A stretch of DNA of 64,000 nucleotides from Bacteroidales bacterium (GCA_017427985.1 JAFRRS010000024.1:62001-126000); one strand, 5' to 3'; shown: positions 35,069 to 45,150, numbered from the stretch's first letter. Program-made: numbers and translations. The notes: a model not told the origin generated them from the letters alone.

Positions 35069-36498
35069 CAACATTAAAATTTAGAAATGATGACAAGGTA
35101 AATGCCAATGTTTTCATTTTGGATTCGGTAGAAAATATTGACAAAATCGGTCTGCGTGAAGACGAAGCAAACCATGTCAGGAAATCATACGATGACGACA
35201 AGAATAAAACAGTCGTAATCAACAGATACACAGATTGTTATCACATATTTTTCATTGACAGCGAAGACTCTGAGAACAAGTTCATGGAGCAATGCCGCAG
35301 AAAAGGCGCTTCGATATGCAAGTGGCTGAACGCCAACAAATACGAAGAGGTTCTGATTCAAAACATCGGTGGAAAACGCTGCGTGAAGATGGGCACAGCC
35401 GAAGGCATGATGCTCGCCAACTACGAGTTCAACAAATACAAGACCGACGCCAAGGCTAACACTTTGAAAACCATCTATTTCCTTGAAGGCACTGCTTGCG
35501 ACGACTGCGTCGAGAAACTCAACATCACGGTTGAAGCCACCTTGATGGCACGCGACCTCGTGAATGAACCCGTCAACAAGCTCAACGCCGAGAAACTCGC
35601 CGAGTTCATCAGTGATAAAGTGCGTTCTGTGGGCGGAAACGCTGAGGTTTTCAACAAAAAGAAAATCGAGGCGCTGAAGATGGGCGGTCTGCTAGCTGTC
35701 AATGCCGGAAGCATCGACGAGCCGACGTTTACGATTCTCGAATGGAAACCTGAGAATCCTGTCAATGAGAAACCTATTGTTTTGGTTGGCAAAGGCATCG
35801 TCTTTGACACTGGCGGCTACAACCTGAAGCCATCGTCGGTGATGAACGACATGAAAGACGACATGTCGGGCGCCGCTACGGTGGCATGCACCGTTTATGC
35901 TGTGGCGAAGGCCAAACTGCCTGTTCACGTCATCGCTCTCGTGCCTGCCACCGACAACCGCATTGACGGCAACGCACGCGTCACCGGTGACATCATCACG
36001 ATGTACGACGGCACCACGGTGGAGGTTCTGAACACCGACGCCGAAGGTCGTCTCATCCTCGCCGACGCACTCGCATACGCCAAGAAATACGACCCGATGA
36101 TGGTGTTCGACTTCGCGACGCTGACAGGAGCGGCATCATACGCCATCGGACCTGTCGCGACAGTGGCGATGGAACACGACGCAGAAGAAATCTACAAACA
36201 GCTTGAAGCTGTCGGCGAACGCGTCTACGAACGTCTCGTTAAGTTCCCGATGTTTGAGGAATACGACGAACTTATCAAGTCAGACCTTGCCGACATCAAG
36301 AATATTGGCGGGAAATACGGCGGTGCCATCACAGCAGGCAAGTTCCTTGAGCATTTCACCGACTATCCGTGGGTGCATTTCGACATTGCCGGAACAGCGT
36401 TCCTCGAGAAACCAGAACACTACAAGCCGTCAGGCGGCACTGGAATCCATGTGCGTCTGCTGATGCGGTTTTTCAGGGATATGGTGAAGAAAGACTAA
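35065..36498 (+). CDS. pepA: Leucyl aminopeptidase (M17 family)
   Basis: A 477-residue cytosolic aminopeptidase with two metal ions. The C-terminal catalytic domain has KGIVFDTGGYNLKPS, the DMSGAATV motif, and NTDAEGRLILADALAYA, which contains metal and active-site residues. The N-terminal half is the usual less conserved domain. It overlaps waaA by 4 nt, so it belongs to the barrel-waaA-pepA transcript. The tadA gene converges on it with a shared CTAA stop. Confidence 0.95.
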   Translation: MTTLKFRNDDKVNANVFILDSVENIDKIGLREDEANHVRKSYDDDKNKTVVINRYTDCYHIFFIDSEDSENKFMEQCRRKGASICKWLNANKYEEVLIQNIGGKRCVKMGTAEGMMLANYEFNKYKTDAKANTLKTIYFLEGTACDDCVEKLNITVEATLMARDLVNEPVNKLNAEKLAEFISDKVRSVGGNAEVFNKKKIEALKMGGLLAVNAGSIDEPTFTILEWKPENPVNEKPIVLVGKGIVFDTGGYNLKPSSVMNDMKDDMSGAATVACTVYAVAKAKLPVHVIALVPATDNRIDGNARVTGDIITMYDGTTVEVLNTDAEGRLILADALAYAKKYDPMMVFDFATLTGAASYAIGPVATVAMEHDAEEIYKQLEAVGERVYERLVKFPMFEEYDELIKSDLADIKNIGGKYGGAITAGKFLEHFTDYPWVHFDIAGTAFLEKPEHYKPSGGTGIHVRLLMRFFRDMVKKD

Positions 36499-36935
36499 CG
36501 TTTCTTTTTAAAGAAATCAGTAAGCATTTCGAGGCATTCTTCTTTGAGGATGCCTCTTTTTATTTCGGTTTTCGGATGCAACAGGTTGCCGAAACGCTGG
36601 AACCCGTTTTTCGGGTCATCACAAGCCCAAACGACTTTTTTTATGTGGCAATGCTCCAATGCGCCTGCACACATCACACAAGGCTCCAAGGTAACATAAA
36701 GAGTGCAGTCATCCAAATATTTGGTTCCCAACGCATTACAAGCAGCAGTAATGGCGAGAATCTCGGCATGGGCGGTCACGTCTGTCAGCAGCTCCACCTG
36801 ATTGTGCGCCCTCGCAATGATTTTGTCGTTAACCACCACGACAGCACCCACCGGCACCTCGTCGGCATCGGAAGCGGCTTTCGCCTCGTTCAAGGCCTGC
36901 CGCATGTAGTTTTCATCTGAAAAAACTGATAACAT
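36495..36935 (-). CDS. tadA: tRNA adenosine deaminase TadA
   Basis: A 146-residue zinc deaminase that converts the wobble adenosine of tRNA-Arg(ACG) to inosine. Zinc and proton-transfer residues are H56-A-E58 and the PCVMC motif with C86 and C89. The VPVGAVVV strand and the C-terminal NLLHPKTEIKRGIL segment distinguish it from cytidine deaminases. The codon before the ATG is a TTG, giving a longer frame; ATG 36935 is preferred because it overlaps the upstream stop by one base. It is the last gene of the seven-gene operon that starts at 45044. Confidence 0.93.
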   Translation of the reverse strand: MLSVFSDENYMRQALNEAKAASDADEVPVGAVVVVNDKIIARAHNQVELLTDVTAHAEILAITAACNALGTKYLDDCTLYVTLEPCVMCAGALEHCHIKKVVWACDDPKNGFQRFGNLLHPKTEIKRGILKEECLEMLTDFFKKKR

Positions 36936-37363
36936 CAATAGTCTTTTATTTCCAGCAAATTGCCTTCTTCATCGAAATATTTCCAAGCTCCGTACGGCTT
37001 ACCATCGCGATATTCATTCTCAACACTCACCTTGCCACTCTCAAAATATATCTTGCCCTTGCCTTCCCTCTTGCCATTTTTAAACTCGCCAACGCTCATC
37101 AGTTCTCCCGAAGGATAATATCCCTTAAACAATCCTTCCCGTTTATTATCAACGATTTTGCCTTCAAGACTGAGATTACCGTTCTCATGAAACCATTTTT
37201 CCTCCACCCACGTTGAATCATTGCCAACGACATCGTAATAGTAAACTATCCATGGAATGTCCGTCTCCGCGTATGTGTAAGCCACCTTTTCGACGTGCAT
37301 CACTTTTTCTTTGCACGAGACAAAAACCATTATCAAGCAAAAAACAACTAAAATCTTCTTCAT
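36935..37363 (-). CDS. MORN-repeat lipoprotein
   Basis: A 142-residue lipoprotein: MKKILVVFCLIMVFVSC with lipobox VSC. It contains four MORN_2-type repeats, each with a G.....YY.sGel or similar core: WFHENGNLSLEGKI, GYYPSGELMSVGEF, IYFESGKVSVENEY and KYFDEEGNLLEI. Such proteins are common on Bacteroidetes envelopes; function unknown. It sits 6 nt after pyrC and overlaps tadA by one base. Confidence 0.85.
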   Translation of the reverse strand: MKKILVVFCLIMVFVSCKEKVMHVEKVAYTYAETDIPWIVYYYDVVGNDSTWVEEKWFHENGNLSLEGKIVDNKREGLFKGYYPSGELMSVGEFKNGKREGKGKIYFESGKVSVENEYRDGKPYGAWKYFDEEGNLLEIKDY

Positions 37364-37369
37364 ATTCTC

Positions 37370-38716
37370 TTAACGATTAAATTCCAATTTCATTGCATTC
37401 GATTCATTTTCAACGATTCCGTCATGATAAACAAGTTTGCCATTCACGAAAGTATGCGTCACCTTTGATTTTGCTTTCATGCCGTCGTAAGGTGTCCAAC
37501 CGCATTTGTAAAGCATGTCATCGTTTTTGATAACTTTTTCATGATTCAAATCGACCAAGACAAGGTCGGCGAAATAGCCTTCGCGTATGAATCCCCTTCC
37601 CTTGATTTGATACAGTTCCGCTGGATTATGGCACATCAGTTTCACAATCTGAGGCAGCGAAACAATGCCTTCATGATAAAGATTCATCATCACGTCAAGG
37701 CTGTTTTGTATCGACGGAAATCCTGATTTTGATGTGAAATAATCGTCGGTGAACTTCTCGTGCCACAGATGCGGTGCGTGGTCGGTGCCGATGGTATCGA
37801 TATGCCCGTCAATTATCGCTTGGCGCAAAATAGCCCTGTCGGAAGCCATTTTTATCGCCGGATTGCACTTTATCGCAAAGCCTTTTTCCTCGTAATCCTT
37901 GTCGCAAAACGTTAGATAATGCGGACATGTCTCTGCTGTTATCTTCTTGTCTTTCAGCGGAATATCGTTCCTGAACAAAGTCAGCTCGGATTTCGTGGAG
38001 ATGTGCATCACGTGCAGTCTCGCACCGAACTTTGTAGCCATGTCAACGGCTTTTGCCGTTGATTTGTAGCAAGCCTCGGTTGTGCGCACAAAAGGATGTA
38101 TGCCAGCATCGGCGATAACCTCGCCTTTAGATGCCAAGTCCTTGCAGCACACCGTGTTTTCATGAATTATCTGCTCGTCCTCGCAATGTGCCGCAATCAA
38201 ACACGGCGACTCGTTGAACAAACGAACCAGAGTATCATCCTCGTTCACCAGCATATTGCCGGTGCTTGAACCCATGAACAATTTGATACCGCAGACATTC
38301 TTAGGGTCGGTTTTCAGTATTTCGCCTATGTTATCGTTGGTTGCGCCGAGGTAAAACGAGTAATTCGCCACCGATTTCTCCGCTGCGATGTCGAATTTCT
38401 GTTGCAACAAATCCTGCGTCGTTGTCTGCGGGCTGGTGTTTGGCATGTCCATGAACGATGTCACGCCACCTGCGACAGCGGCACGGCTCTCGGTGTAGAT
38501 GTCAGCCTTCTGCGTCAATCCTGGTTCACGAAAATGCACGTGCTCGTCAATGATTCCTGGGATTAGATATAGCCCTTCGGCATCGATGACATTTTCATTG
38601 AAAAAATCATTTTTTCCAAAAATGATTTTTTCAATTTTTTCTCCATTTATGACGACACTTGCCAACGTGGTCGTCCCTTCGTTGACAAGTGTCGCGTTTT
38701 TGATTATGTACCTCAT
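37370..38716 (-). CDS. pyrC: Dihydroorotase (type I, PyrC-like)
   Basis: A 448-residue amidohydrolase that closes carbamoyl-aspartate to dihydroorotate in pyrimidine synthesis. Metal ligands are H59 and H61 in DEHVHFREPG; further conserved parts are PNTSPQTT, HVMHISTKSEL and the C-terminal GTDHAPH. The family also includes allantoinases, but DEHVHFREPGL and GTDHAPH wording fits dihydroorotase. Other pyr genes are not in the window. It overlaps the glycosyltransferase upstream by one base. Confidence 0.92.
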   Translation of the reverse strand: MRYIIKNATLVNEGTTTLASVVINGEKIEKIIFGKNDFFNENVIDAEGLYLIPGIIDEHVHFREPGLTQKADIYTESRAAVAGGVTSFMDMPNTSPQTTTQDLLQQKFDIAAEKSVANYSFYLGATNDNIGEILKTDPKNVCGIKLFMGSSTGNMLVNEDDTLVRLFNESPCLIAAHCEDEQIIHENTVCCKDLASKGEVIADAGIHPFVRTTEACYKSTAKAVDMATKFGARLHVMHISTKSELTLFRNDIPLKDKKITAETCPHYLTFCDKDYEEKGFAIKCNPAIKMASDRAILRQAIIDGHIDTIGTDHAPHLWHEKFTDDYFTSKSGFPSIQNSLDVMMNLYHEGIVSLPQIVKLMCHNPAELYQIKGRGFIREGYFADLVLVDLNHEKVIKNDDMLYKCGWTPYDGMKAKSKVTHTFVNGKLVYHDGIVENESNAMKLEFNR

Positions 38717-39453
38717 TATTTTTGTCTTGGTTTGATTTTACCTGTCATGCCTCTCCATCTCAGGTTGATGACACCGAAAATGGCTTCCCTGAAGATGCCA
38801 CCCGACATCTTGGAGGTGCCTTCGCGCCTGTCGGTGAAGATAATCGACACTTCATCGATCTTGAAACCGAGTTTCCATGCGGTGTATTTCATCTCTATCT
38901 GGAAAGCGTAACCGATGAATTTGATTCTATCAAAATCAATGGTTTCCAGCACCTTGCGTGTATAACAAACAAAGCCCGCGGTGGTGTCGCGCACCTTCAT
39001 CCTCGTCACAAATCGGACGTAAGCGGAGGCGTAATACGACATCAAGACTCTTCCCATCGGCCAGTTCACCACGTTGACGCCACATTTGTAACGCGAACCG
39101 ACAGCGAGGTCAGCACCGTTGGCACAGGCGTCATGCAGACGAATGAGGTCGTCAGGGTTATGCGAAAAGTCAGCATCCATCTCAAAAATATATTGATAGT
39201 CACGTGCCAACGCCCACTTGAAACCATGGATGTAAGCTGTGCCGAGACCGAGTTTGCCCTTCCTCTCCTCTATGAAAAGCCTGTCAGGAAACTCCTGCAT
39301 CAAACTTTTTACAATGTCAGCAGTGCCATCCGGACTGTTGTCCTCGATGACCAAAATATGGAATGTCATCGGGAGATTGAAAACATAACGGATGATTTTT
39401 TCAATATTCTCTTTCTCGTTATAAGTTGGGATGATTACTAAGTTTTCAGCCAT
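38716..39453 (-). CDS. Polyprenol-phosphate glycosyltransferase (DPM1-like)
   Basis: A 245-residue GT2-family enzyme of the dolichol-phosphate-mannose synthase type. It has VIIPTYNEKENI, VIEDNSPDGTADIV, the acceptor-side MDADFSHNPDDL (DxD metal motif) and a C-terminal RREGTSKMSGGIF. It lacks the C-terminal membrane helices found in some members, so it is probably peripheral to the inner membrane. The likely product is a mannosyl- or glucosyl-undecaprenyl phosphate for envelope glycans. It is fourth in the operon. Confidence 0.9.
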   Translation of the reverse strand: MAENLVIIPTYNEKENIEKIIRYVFNLPMTFHILVIEDNSPDGTADIVKSLMQEFPDRLFIEERKGKLGLGTAYIHGFKWALARDYQYIFEMDADFSHNPDDLIRLHDACANGADLAVGSRYKCGVNVVNWPMGRVLMSYYASAYVRFVTRMKVRDTTAGFVCYTRKVLETIDFDRIKFIGYAFQIEMKYTAWKLGFKIDEVSIIFTDRREGTSKMSGGIFREAIFGVINLRWRGMTGKIKPRQK

Positions 39454-39470
39454 AACGCCTTAAATATCAA

Positions 39471-40664
39471 TTAGTTTAACGAATATTCGTTTGAATCCTT
39501 CATACCTGGTTTGCCAAGATAGGTCTTCAGGTTTCCTTTGACCTTCAAAGTCTTTCCAAGATTCCCAGGATGGTCTTTCAGATTTATCTCACGGATGCCT
39601 GACGCGGCATTGCTCGGCAGATAAACCACCACGCAGTTGTTGATGTCTCTCTCGTTCGGATTATCGGCGAGAATCAAATTGGCTGCATTGGCAGCTTCAT
39701 TGAATGGAGCATTCCATGAAATCTGCGAATCGTTCTCAATATTTCCTGAGGCGATATTTGCAGAACCGACGATATAACCCTTAATCCATTGAGCTTCAAC
39801 ACCTTGGTTGATAATTGCCGCTGCAATGTTATATGGGTCGTCTTGTGTTCCTGATCCTTCAGGATTGATTACGATTACGTTTTCTTCGCAAGGGTCGTTG
39901 TTCATGTTAACCTCAGACAACGAACGGATTGTGAACTGCCATGCGCTTCCGGTGCTGTAATAAGTGAGAATACCGACTATCGAGCCATTGCCCTGAGGAA
40001 GCTGGGTCTTGGCGAAACTTGCATAATTGCTTGTTCTAACTATGATGCTTCCATCGACAAGATTGCAATTCTCATCATACTGGTTGAGTATAAACTGGCC
40101 GTATGCGTCAGTTGGAGCGTAGGTGTTGTTGCGGTCGGCGGCAGCAAACTCCACATGATTGAATTTCACCAAATGGCAGATGTAGCTGCTGTTCACATCA
40201 AGAGTGCTGATTTCTTCCGGCTCTATGCTGATATTATTCGCCAGAATCGTGATGTTATTAGGGTTAAGATCCTGAATCTGAGGCGTGCCGCTGTATTCCG
40301 ACAACGTGGCGTCTTTCAGATACACTCTAATCGAGTCGCCGATACGCAAACCGCTCGTGCTCTTCATGTAAAGCTCTATCGCGTTGTTGCCGTCCTGGAT
40401 GAACGAAGCCTTGTAGAGATTTCCCGAAGTCTCGTCAGCGATAACTACACCATAAACAGAGGCATCCTGCGTGAATTTGTGTGTACCTTCAAGCTTCCAC
40501 ATGGTGAGAAGCGTGTCGATAGTGTAAACCTGACCAACAGGAAGGGTGAAATCGACACCAGGAACAGGATAGTTGTTCTTTCTTGCGTTCTTATCCATAC
40601 ATGATGATAAAACCACCATCGCCACAAGAACCAATATACCGTATTTTCTTATTGACTTTAACAT
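39471..40664 (-). CDS. DUF5689/DUF6359 lipoprotein
   Basis: A 397-residue lipoprotein with lipobox LSSC. Residues of about 40-240 resemble DUF5689, an OB-fold-like surface domain (VYGVVIADETSGNLYKASFIQD, IGDSIRVYLKDA, LVKFNHVEF). The C-terminal 120 residues look like DUF6359 (GTQDDPYNIAAAI, VEAQWIKGYIVGS, EINLKDHPGNLGKTLKVKGNL), also OB-like. It shares the first domain with the gene just upstream. It is probably anchored on the cell surface and works with the TonB receptor in the same operon; ligand unknown. Confidence 0.82.
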   Translation of the reverse strand: MLKSIRKYGILVLVAMVVLSSCMDKNARKNNYPVPGVDFTLPVGQVYTIDTLLTMWKLEGTHKFTQDASVYGVVIADETSGNLYKASFIQDGNNAIELYMKSTSGLRIGDSIRVYLKDATLSEYSGTPQIQDLNPNNITILANNISIEPEEISTLDVNSSYICHLVKFNHVEFAAADRNNTYAPTDAYGQFILNQYDENCNLVDGSIIVRTSNYASFAKTQLPQGNGSIVGILTYYSTGSAWQFTIRSLSEVNMNNDPCEENVIVINPEGSGTQDDPYNIAAAIINQGVEAQWIKGYIVGSANIASGNIENDSQISWNAPFNEAANAANLILADNPNERDINNCVVVYLPSNAASGIREINLKDHPGNLGKTLKVKGNLKTYLGKPGMKDSNEYSLN

Positions 40665-40691
40665 TTCTTTAATATTTTGATTATCAATAAT

Positions 40692-42464
40692 TTATTCTTT
40701 AATCAACACATTCTTGATTTCCCATGAGCCAGAATTTCCGTTTTCGCTCGTGTATTTGAATGCGAAATGGACATTGTCATTTCCAAGATATGCGCTCATG
40801 TCGATGTCACCTGAAGCGACGAATGTCCAGTTGTTTCCTGGAGGATAATTCGGCACCACAAGTTGTGTCCATGTTGCAGTATTAGGCAGACCCTCTGTGT
40901 AATCCGTTGAGACCCAAATGGTGTAGTAATCAGCTGGAGTACCAGAGCTTAGCTTGTTTGCGGCATGGTCGAATGATAAAATTGCCGATGCATAACCGTT
41001 GAGGTCGATTGCCGGTGAAATGAGCCAGCTTTCAGATTCATAGCTCGTATTGTTGGTGAATGCGCTTGCCACCATTCCATAATCTGAGTTGAACTTCCAC
41101 ACGAAGCTCAATCCCTGTGACAAGAACACATTCTGAACCACAAACTCACCCTGGCTTTGGCTGAACGGCTCACTGAAAATCACCGCAGGAGGTGGTGTCG
41201 GGACACCATTTTCAACCTTAATCGATTTGATTTCAATGGTTCCGCAAGAACCCGCTTGCGACACATATTTCACTGCCACTGTAATGTTCTTGCCGATGTA
41301 TTCGTCAAGAACGATTTCAGGTGTGAGGAAAGTGTTCCAGTCTGACACATTCTCCCATTCAACAGGGATGTTTGTCCAAGTGTAACCTGATGGATCCTCG
41401 CCATATTCATAGTCTTCTGAAACCATCAGTTTAAGTTCCGATGAGAAGTTGGTAAAGTATCTTGCAAGATATTCAATCTTCATCACCACGTTGTCGCCAG
41501 TCATGTTGATTGGTGAAGAAATCAGCCAGTCTTCATTGGCAAAGATGTCATTTCCGACTTTAGCGGTCATCTTGGCAGTGTTATGGTCGATTGTCCACAC
41601 CTGGTCGCCCAACACGTTGTATGTCATATATGTTCCAAATGATGATGCAAAGCTCTGACCATAAGGAAGCTCCATCAAATCACCGCCTTCACCGCATCTG
41701 CCTTCATTCAGTTTTACATCTTGAGTGTTTCTCAAAAGAAGCTGCCATGTTGAACCATAAAGCGAAACAATGCTTGTGAGTGTTCCTCTTCCTTCAGGAA
41801 GCGGTTCGGCTGCAAAATTGGCATAACCGCTTGTTCTTACTATAATCGAATTGCCGTCACAGCTCACCAAAGTCCTGTTGGTGTTGCTCTGACCGTCAGC
41901 GTATGTCAAGCCTTCATATTGCTCAAACTGCACGTCGCTCAACTTCACGAGGTCGCAAAGATGCTCGCCTGCATTGATTCTTTCAATCGTCGTGTTGATT
42001 GGCTTAACCTTGTCAGTGCAATTCCTTTCATAAATCACGATAAGCTTGTTGACATCATGCTCCTGAACCTGAATCTGCGGAAGATTCATATATTCAGAAA
42101 TTATTGAGCCTTCAAGCTTATAACCGATATAGTCACCGGTTTTCACATTGTAACTGTCACTTCCGCCGTCGCTTGAGCCTTTTCTGTAAACAGCTATACA
42201 TCTGCCGTCTTCACCTCTAAGATAGAAAGTGCGGTAGATGTTTCCACCAGTCTCGTCAGCAATCACATATCCTTTGACAATGGCGTCTTTGTTCCATTCC
42301 TTGTCAAACTGGTATGTTCCCATTGTAAGTGTATCGAGAATCTGTCCGACAGTCCAGACATTTCCGTCAGGGAAATGAGTGATTTCAGGCTGGTCAAAAT
42401 CTTTTTTCTTGCAACCAAAAAGCACCAGCGTTACACCTATTAATAATATAGCGAGTTTTTTCAT
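40692..42464 (-). CDS. DUF5689 lipoprotein with choice-of-anchor/cleaved-adhesin domains
   Basis: A 590-residue lipoprotein (lipobox LFGC). The N-terminal part is the same DUF5689-type domain as the next gene (AIVKGYVIADETGGNIYRTFYLRGE). It is followed by two jelly-roll domains of the cleaved-adhesin/choice-of-anchor J type (WLISSPINMTGDNVVMKIEY and WLISPAIDLNGYASAILSFDHA), the second ending with NSGSWEIKNVLI. These domains are typical of surface binding proteins. It starts 18 nt after the TonB receptor. Confidence 0.83.
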   Translation of the reverse strand: MKKLAILLIGVTLVLFGCKKKDFDQPEITHFPDGNVWTVGQILDTLTMGTYQFDKEWNKDAIVKGYVIADETGGNIYRTFYLRGEDGRCIAVYRKGSSDGGSDSYNVKTGDYIGYKLEGSIISEYMNLPQIQVQEHDVNKLIVIYERNCTDKVKPINTTIERINAGEHLCDLVKLSDVQFEQYEGLTYADGQSNTNRTLVSCDGNSIIVRTSGYANFAAEPLPEGRGTLTSIVSLYGSTWQLLLRNTQDVKLNEGRCGEGGDLMELPYGQSFASSFGTYMTYNVLGDQVWTIDHNTAKMTAKVGNDIFANEDWLISSPINMTGDNVVMKIEYLARYFTNFSSELKLMVSEDYEYGEDPSGYTWTNIPVEWENVSDWNTFLTPEIVLDEYIGKNITVAVKYVSQAGSCGTIEIKSIKVENGVPTPPPAVIFSEPFSQSQGEFVVQNVFLSQGLSFVWKFNSDYGMVASAFTNNTSYESESWLISPAIDLNGYASAILSFDHAANKLSSGTPADYYTIWVSTDYTEGLPNTATWTQLVVPNYPPGNNWTFVASGDIDMSAYLGNDNVHFAFKYTSENGNSGSWEIKNVLIKE

Positions 42465-42482
42465 GATATTTCTCCTTTCAAA

Positions 42483-45044
42483 TTAGTGTCTGACTGTTAA
42501 ACTGATGAAATAATTAAGACCATAGAGGTAAGAATATTTCTCTGGGAAGCGCTCAGGATCGTCGTAGTCTGAACGAAGCTGCTCATAACCGTAGAGAATG
42601 ATGTTCTTGTTGTTGAGCACGTTGTTGACGCTCACATTCAGGAGAATTGAGTAGCCTTTCACGTTCCATGACTTGCCTGCGTAGAGGTCGAGGGTGAAGG
42701 CGTTGTCGAGTTTCTTCTGTTCGAGAAGCATCTTGGTGCGATAGTCCTCATCATAAAGTCCCTCGAATGCGTCTTTAACGTGGTTTGTCGGGTTCACTGC
42801 GAGGTAGTAGTCAGCGAAGTAGTTGGCGTTAACGCTGACCCACCAGTATTTCGGTGAGTTGTATTTCAAACCGACTGAACCTGCTGTCTGTGGCATCTCG
42901 CCGACGTAGTAGTTTTCAAGATAAACGGTCTCGCCCTCGTAAATAGCCTTGGCGTTGTTATCCTCGTAGACGTACACTTTCGGACGATTCGAATAGAAAT
43001 GCTCGCCCATTGTTCCTGCCAGCTGTGCGCTGATGGTTGGAGTGATGTTGATGTCAGCGCCGAGCTCGATACCCTGTGACACCTGGTTGATGTCGTTCAT
43101 GATATAGTTGACGAACTTACCTGTCGACTCATAGTAGAATGAACGGTTCCAAGTGAGGTCGTAGAACTGTGTGCGATATGCGCTCAGACGTGCTTTCATG
43201 AATGGTGAGCGGTATTCATAACCGAGGTCGAATGAGAAAATCTTCTCGTTGTCGACATCGTTAATGATGGTGTTACGCACACGCGGTGCAACGAAGACGC
43301 TCCTGAACTCTGGTGCCTGGCTCTTCATCATAGCATTGAGCACGATGTAGTTACGTCCGTTGATGGCATAGCTTCCACCGGCTTTTAAGCTTCCGTTGAC
43401 CTGGTTGAGTTTCTTTGAGTCACCGTATGACTCGCTGCCGAGGAAACGGCCGTTCTCAAAGTTACCGGTGCGGTACATCTGTGTGTAGTCAGCCTCGAGT
43501 CCTAAGAATGTCGACCAGTGGCTCTTCACATAAGTGAGCTGGCTCCACAACGTCACTTTGTTGACGTTTGCAATGTAGTCGTAACCTATGACATCGCCAA
43601 CTGTTGCAACATGATTCTTGTTACGGATGTTCACCTGCTGCTCGTCGGAGATGTCGAATGCCTCACCGTCGGCGTATTTGTCGATGTCAAGATAATACTC
43701 ACCGCCGAGGAGATCTGCAACAAGTTTATAATAATGTGTCTTCGAGACACCTGCCTTCAAACCACCATAGAGATGGAGATTAGGGTTAATATCATATTTG
43801 AAATTGCTCACCAGACCGTATTGCTGCTTGTCCTGACGGCGTTCCTCGATGATATATTTCGAGAAAATACCTTGGATAGTGCCTGCTCCGTTGTTAGCAT
43901 TATTGATGGTCTTGAGGTTTCTCGAGTTAGCCGCATAAAGGTTATCCCAGTTGATTTGGTGCAGCGACTCGTCTTCAACCCACTGTTTCATATATTCTTC
44001 ATAACCTTCCAGAGTATATCCGTCCTTGCCAAGGTCGAGCATGTATTTGTAATAGCTCGGGAGGTTGCGGTAGTAGTCAGGACGCGGGTCTGCCGCCTCA
44101 CCCCATTCCAGGGAAGTGGAGCCGCCTTTGCCAAACCAATAATATGCCGTGGTGTTGATTTTCAGTCTGTCGTTTGGAGTCCAGTAATGCTGCAGCTGGA
44201 ACATCGGCTGGTGGTATGAGCTCACACGCGCGTTACGCATGAAACGGCTGCCGTTTTTGTCGGTCTGCCAGCCCCAGTTCGGGTTGTAGTAGTTGTTACC
44301 GAGAAGGTCAAACACTTCCTGCACTGCCGGTGACGATGCTGCGCGTTCTGACGGTGAACCGAACACGAGGAAACCCAAAGAGTGTTTTTCGTTAAGTCTC
44401 TTTTCAGCTGAGAGGAAATAGCTTGTTCCTGCGTACCAGGTGCCTTCCTGCCACATCAGTGAGCTGTTCATCGGGGTGTAACGTCCTGAAATTGAGACGC
44501 TGAACGCCCATCCGTTGTCCATCATACCTGTGCCGTAGCTCGCCATGACACGATGCTGGTATGAGCGGTTGGAAAACGAATAGCTCAACGATGCCTGTTT
44601 GCGGTAGTTGCTTGCCCTTGTCGAGATTGCTGTCACGCCGCCAGGACCTCCGAAGCTCTCAAATGTGATGCCTGTGTTCATCGTGATGACAGAGTTGCGC
44701 ATCACGTCGTTCAAGCCGCCCCAGTTGGAGTAGTACGGACGACCGCCGTCAGGGTCATTCATCGTTACACCGTTTATCATCACGTCGGTGTATTTTGAGT
44801 CGTAGGCGCGGACGCGGAAACGTCTCGAACTAAGGTTGTAAGCCGCGATGTTGTTGAAAGCGTCACGTGACGACTGCAAGAAACTCGAGATGTCTGTCGA
44901 GCTGTTGGTCTCGTCGTAATCCGTGTCAATCATGATGATCGTTGGCATTGTGGTGTTATCACTGACTGTGTCAGTAACGACCTCCTGCGCAATCAGATTA
45001 ATGCTGAAAGCGACAGTTAGAATTAACAGTAGATATTTTTTCAT
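42483..45044 (-). CDS. TonB-dependent outer-membrane receptor
   Basis: An 853-residue receptor: signal peptide MKKYLLLILTVAFSINLIAQ, a plug domain (SSFLQSSRDAFNNIAAYNLSSRRFRVRAYDSKYTDVMINGV region with MNDPDGGRPYYSNWGGL), then a large barrel ending LTVRH. It lacks the carboxypeptidase-like N-terminal domain of SusC-type receptors, and no SusD is adjacent; two DUF5689 lipoproteins take that place. It is the first gene of the operon, with a -7 box at 45064-45071. The substrate is unknown; the divergent secreted EEP-family enzyme suggests products of nucleic acid or phosphoester breakdown. Confidence 0.9.
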   Translation of the reverse strand: MKKYLLLILTVAFSINLIAQEVVTDTVSDNTTMPTIIMIDTDYDETNSSTDISSFLQSSRDAFNNIAAYNLSSRRFRVRAYDSKYTDVMINGVTMNDPDGGRPYYSNWGGLNDVMRNSVITMNTGITFESFGGPGGVTAISTRASNYRKQASLSYSFSNRSYQHRVMASYGTGMMDNGWAFSVSISGRYTPMNSSLMWQEGTWYAGTSYFLSAEKRLNEKHSLGFLVFGSPSERAASSPAVQEVFDLLGNNYYNPNWGWQTDKNGSRFMRNARVSSYHQPMFQLQHYWTPNDRLKINTTAYYWFGKGGSTSLEWGEAADPRPDYYRNLPSYYKYMLDLGKDGYTLEGYEEYMKQWVEDESLHQINWDNLYAANSRNLKTINNANNGAGTIQGIFSKYIIEERRQDKQQYGLVSNFKYDINPNLHLYGGLKAGVSKTHYYKLVADLLGGEYYLDIDKYADGEAFDISDEQQVNIRNKNHVATVGDVIGYDYIANVNKVTLWSQLTYVKSHWSTFLGLEADYTQMYRTGNFENGRFLGSESYGDSKKLNQVNGSLKAGGSYAINGRNYIVLNAMMKSQAPEFRSVFVAPRVRNTIINDVDNEKIFSFDLGYEYRSPFMKARLSAYRTQFYDLTWNRSFYYESTGKFVNYIMNDINQVSQGIELGADINITPTISAQLAGTMGEHFYSNRPKVYVYEDNNAKAIYEGETVYLENYYVGEMPQTAGSVGLKYNSPKYWWVSVNANYFADYYLAVNPTNHVKDAFEGLYDEDYRTKMLLEQKKLDNAFTLDLYAGKSWNVKGYSILLNVSVNNVLNNKNIILYGYEQLRSDYDDPERFPEKYSYLYGLNYFISLTVRH

Positions 45045-45063
45045 TTAACAAAATTTAATCGCA

Positions 45064-45071
45064 CAAATTTA
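45064..45071 (-). promoter_or_regulatory. -7 box of the TonB receptor operon
   Basis: TAAATTTG on the minus strand, 20 nt before the ATG at 45044. The seven genes down to 36495 have gaps of 27 nt or less and no clear promoter between them. Confidence 0.65.
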
Positions 45072-45150
45072 CGAAACTTTTTCCATTTAAATTAAAATAA
45101 GGTGAAAATTAATTATTAATCTTTTTTCAATGCGATTGAAATTTTTTACA

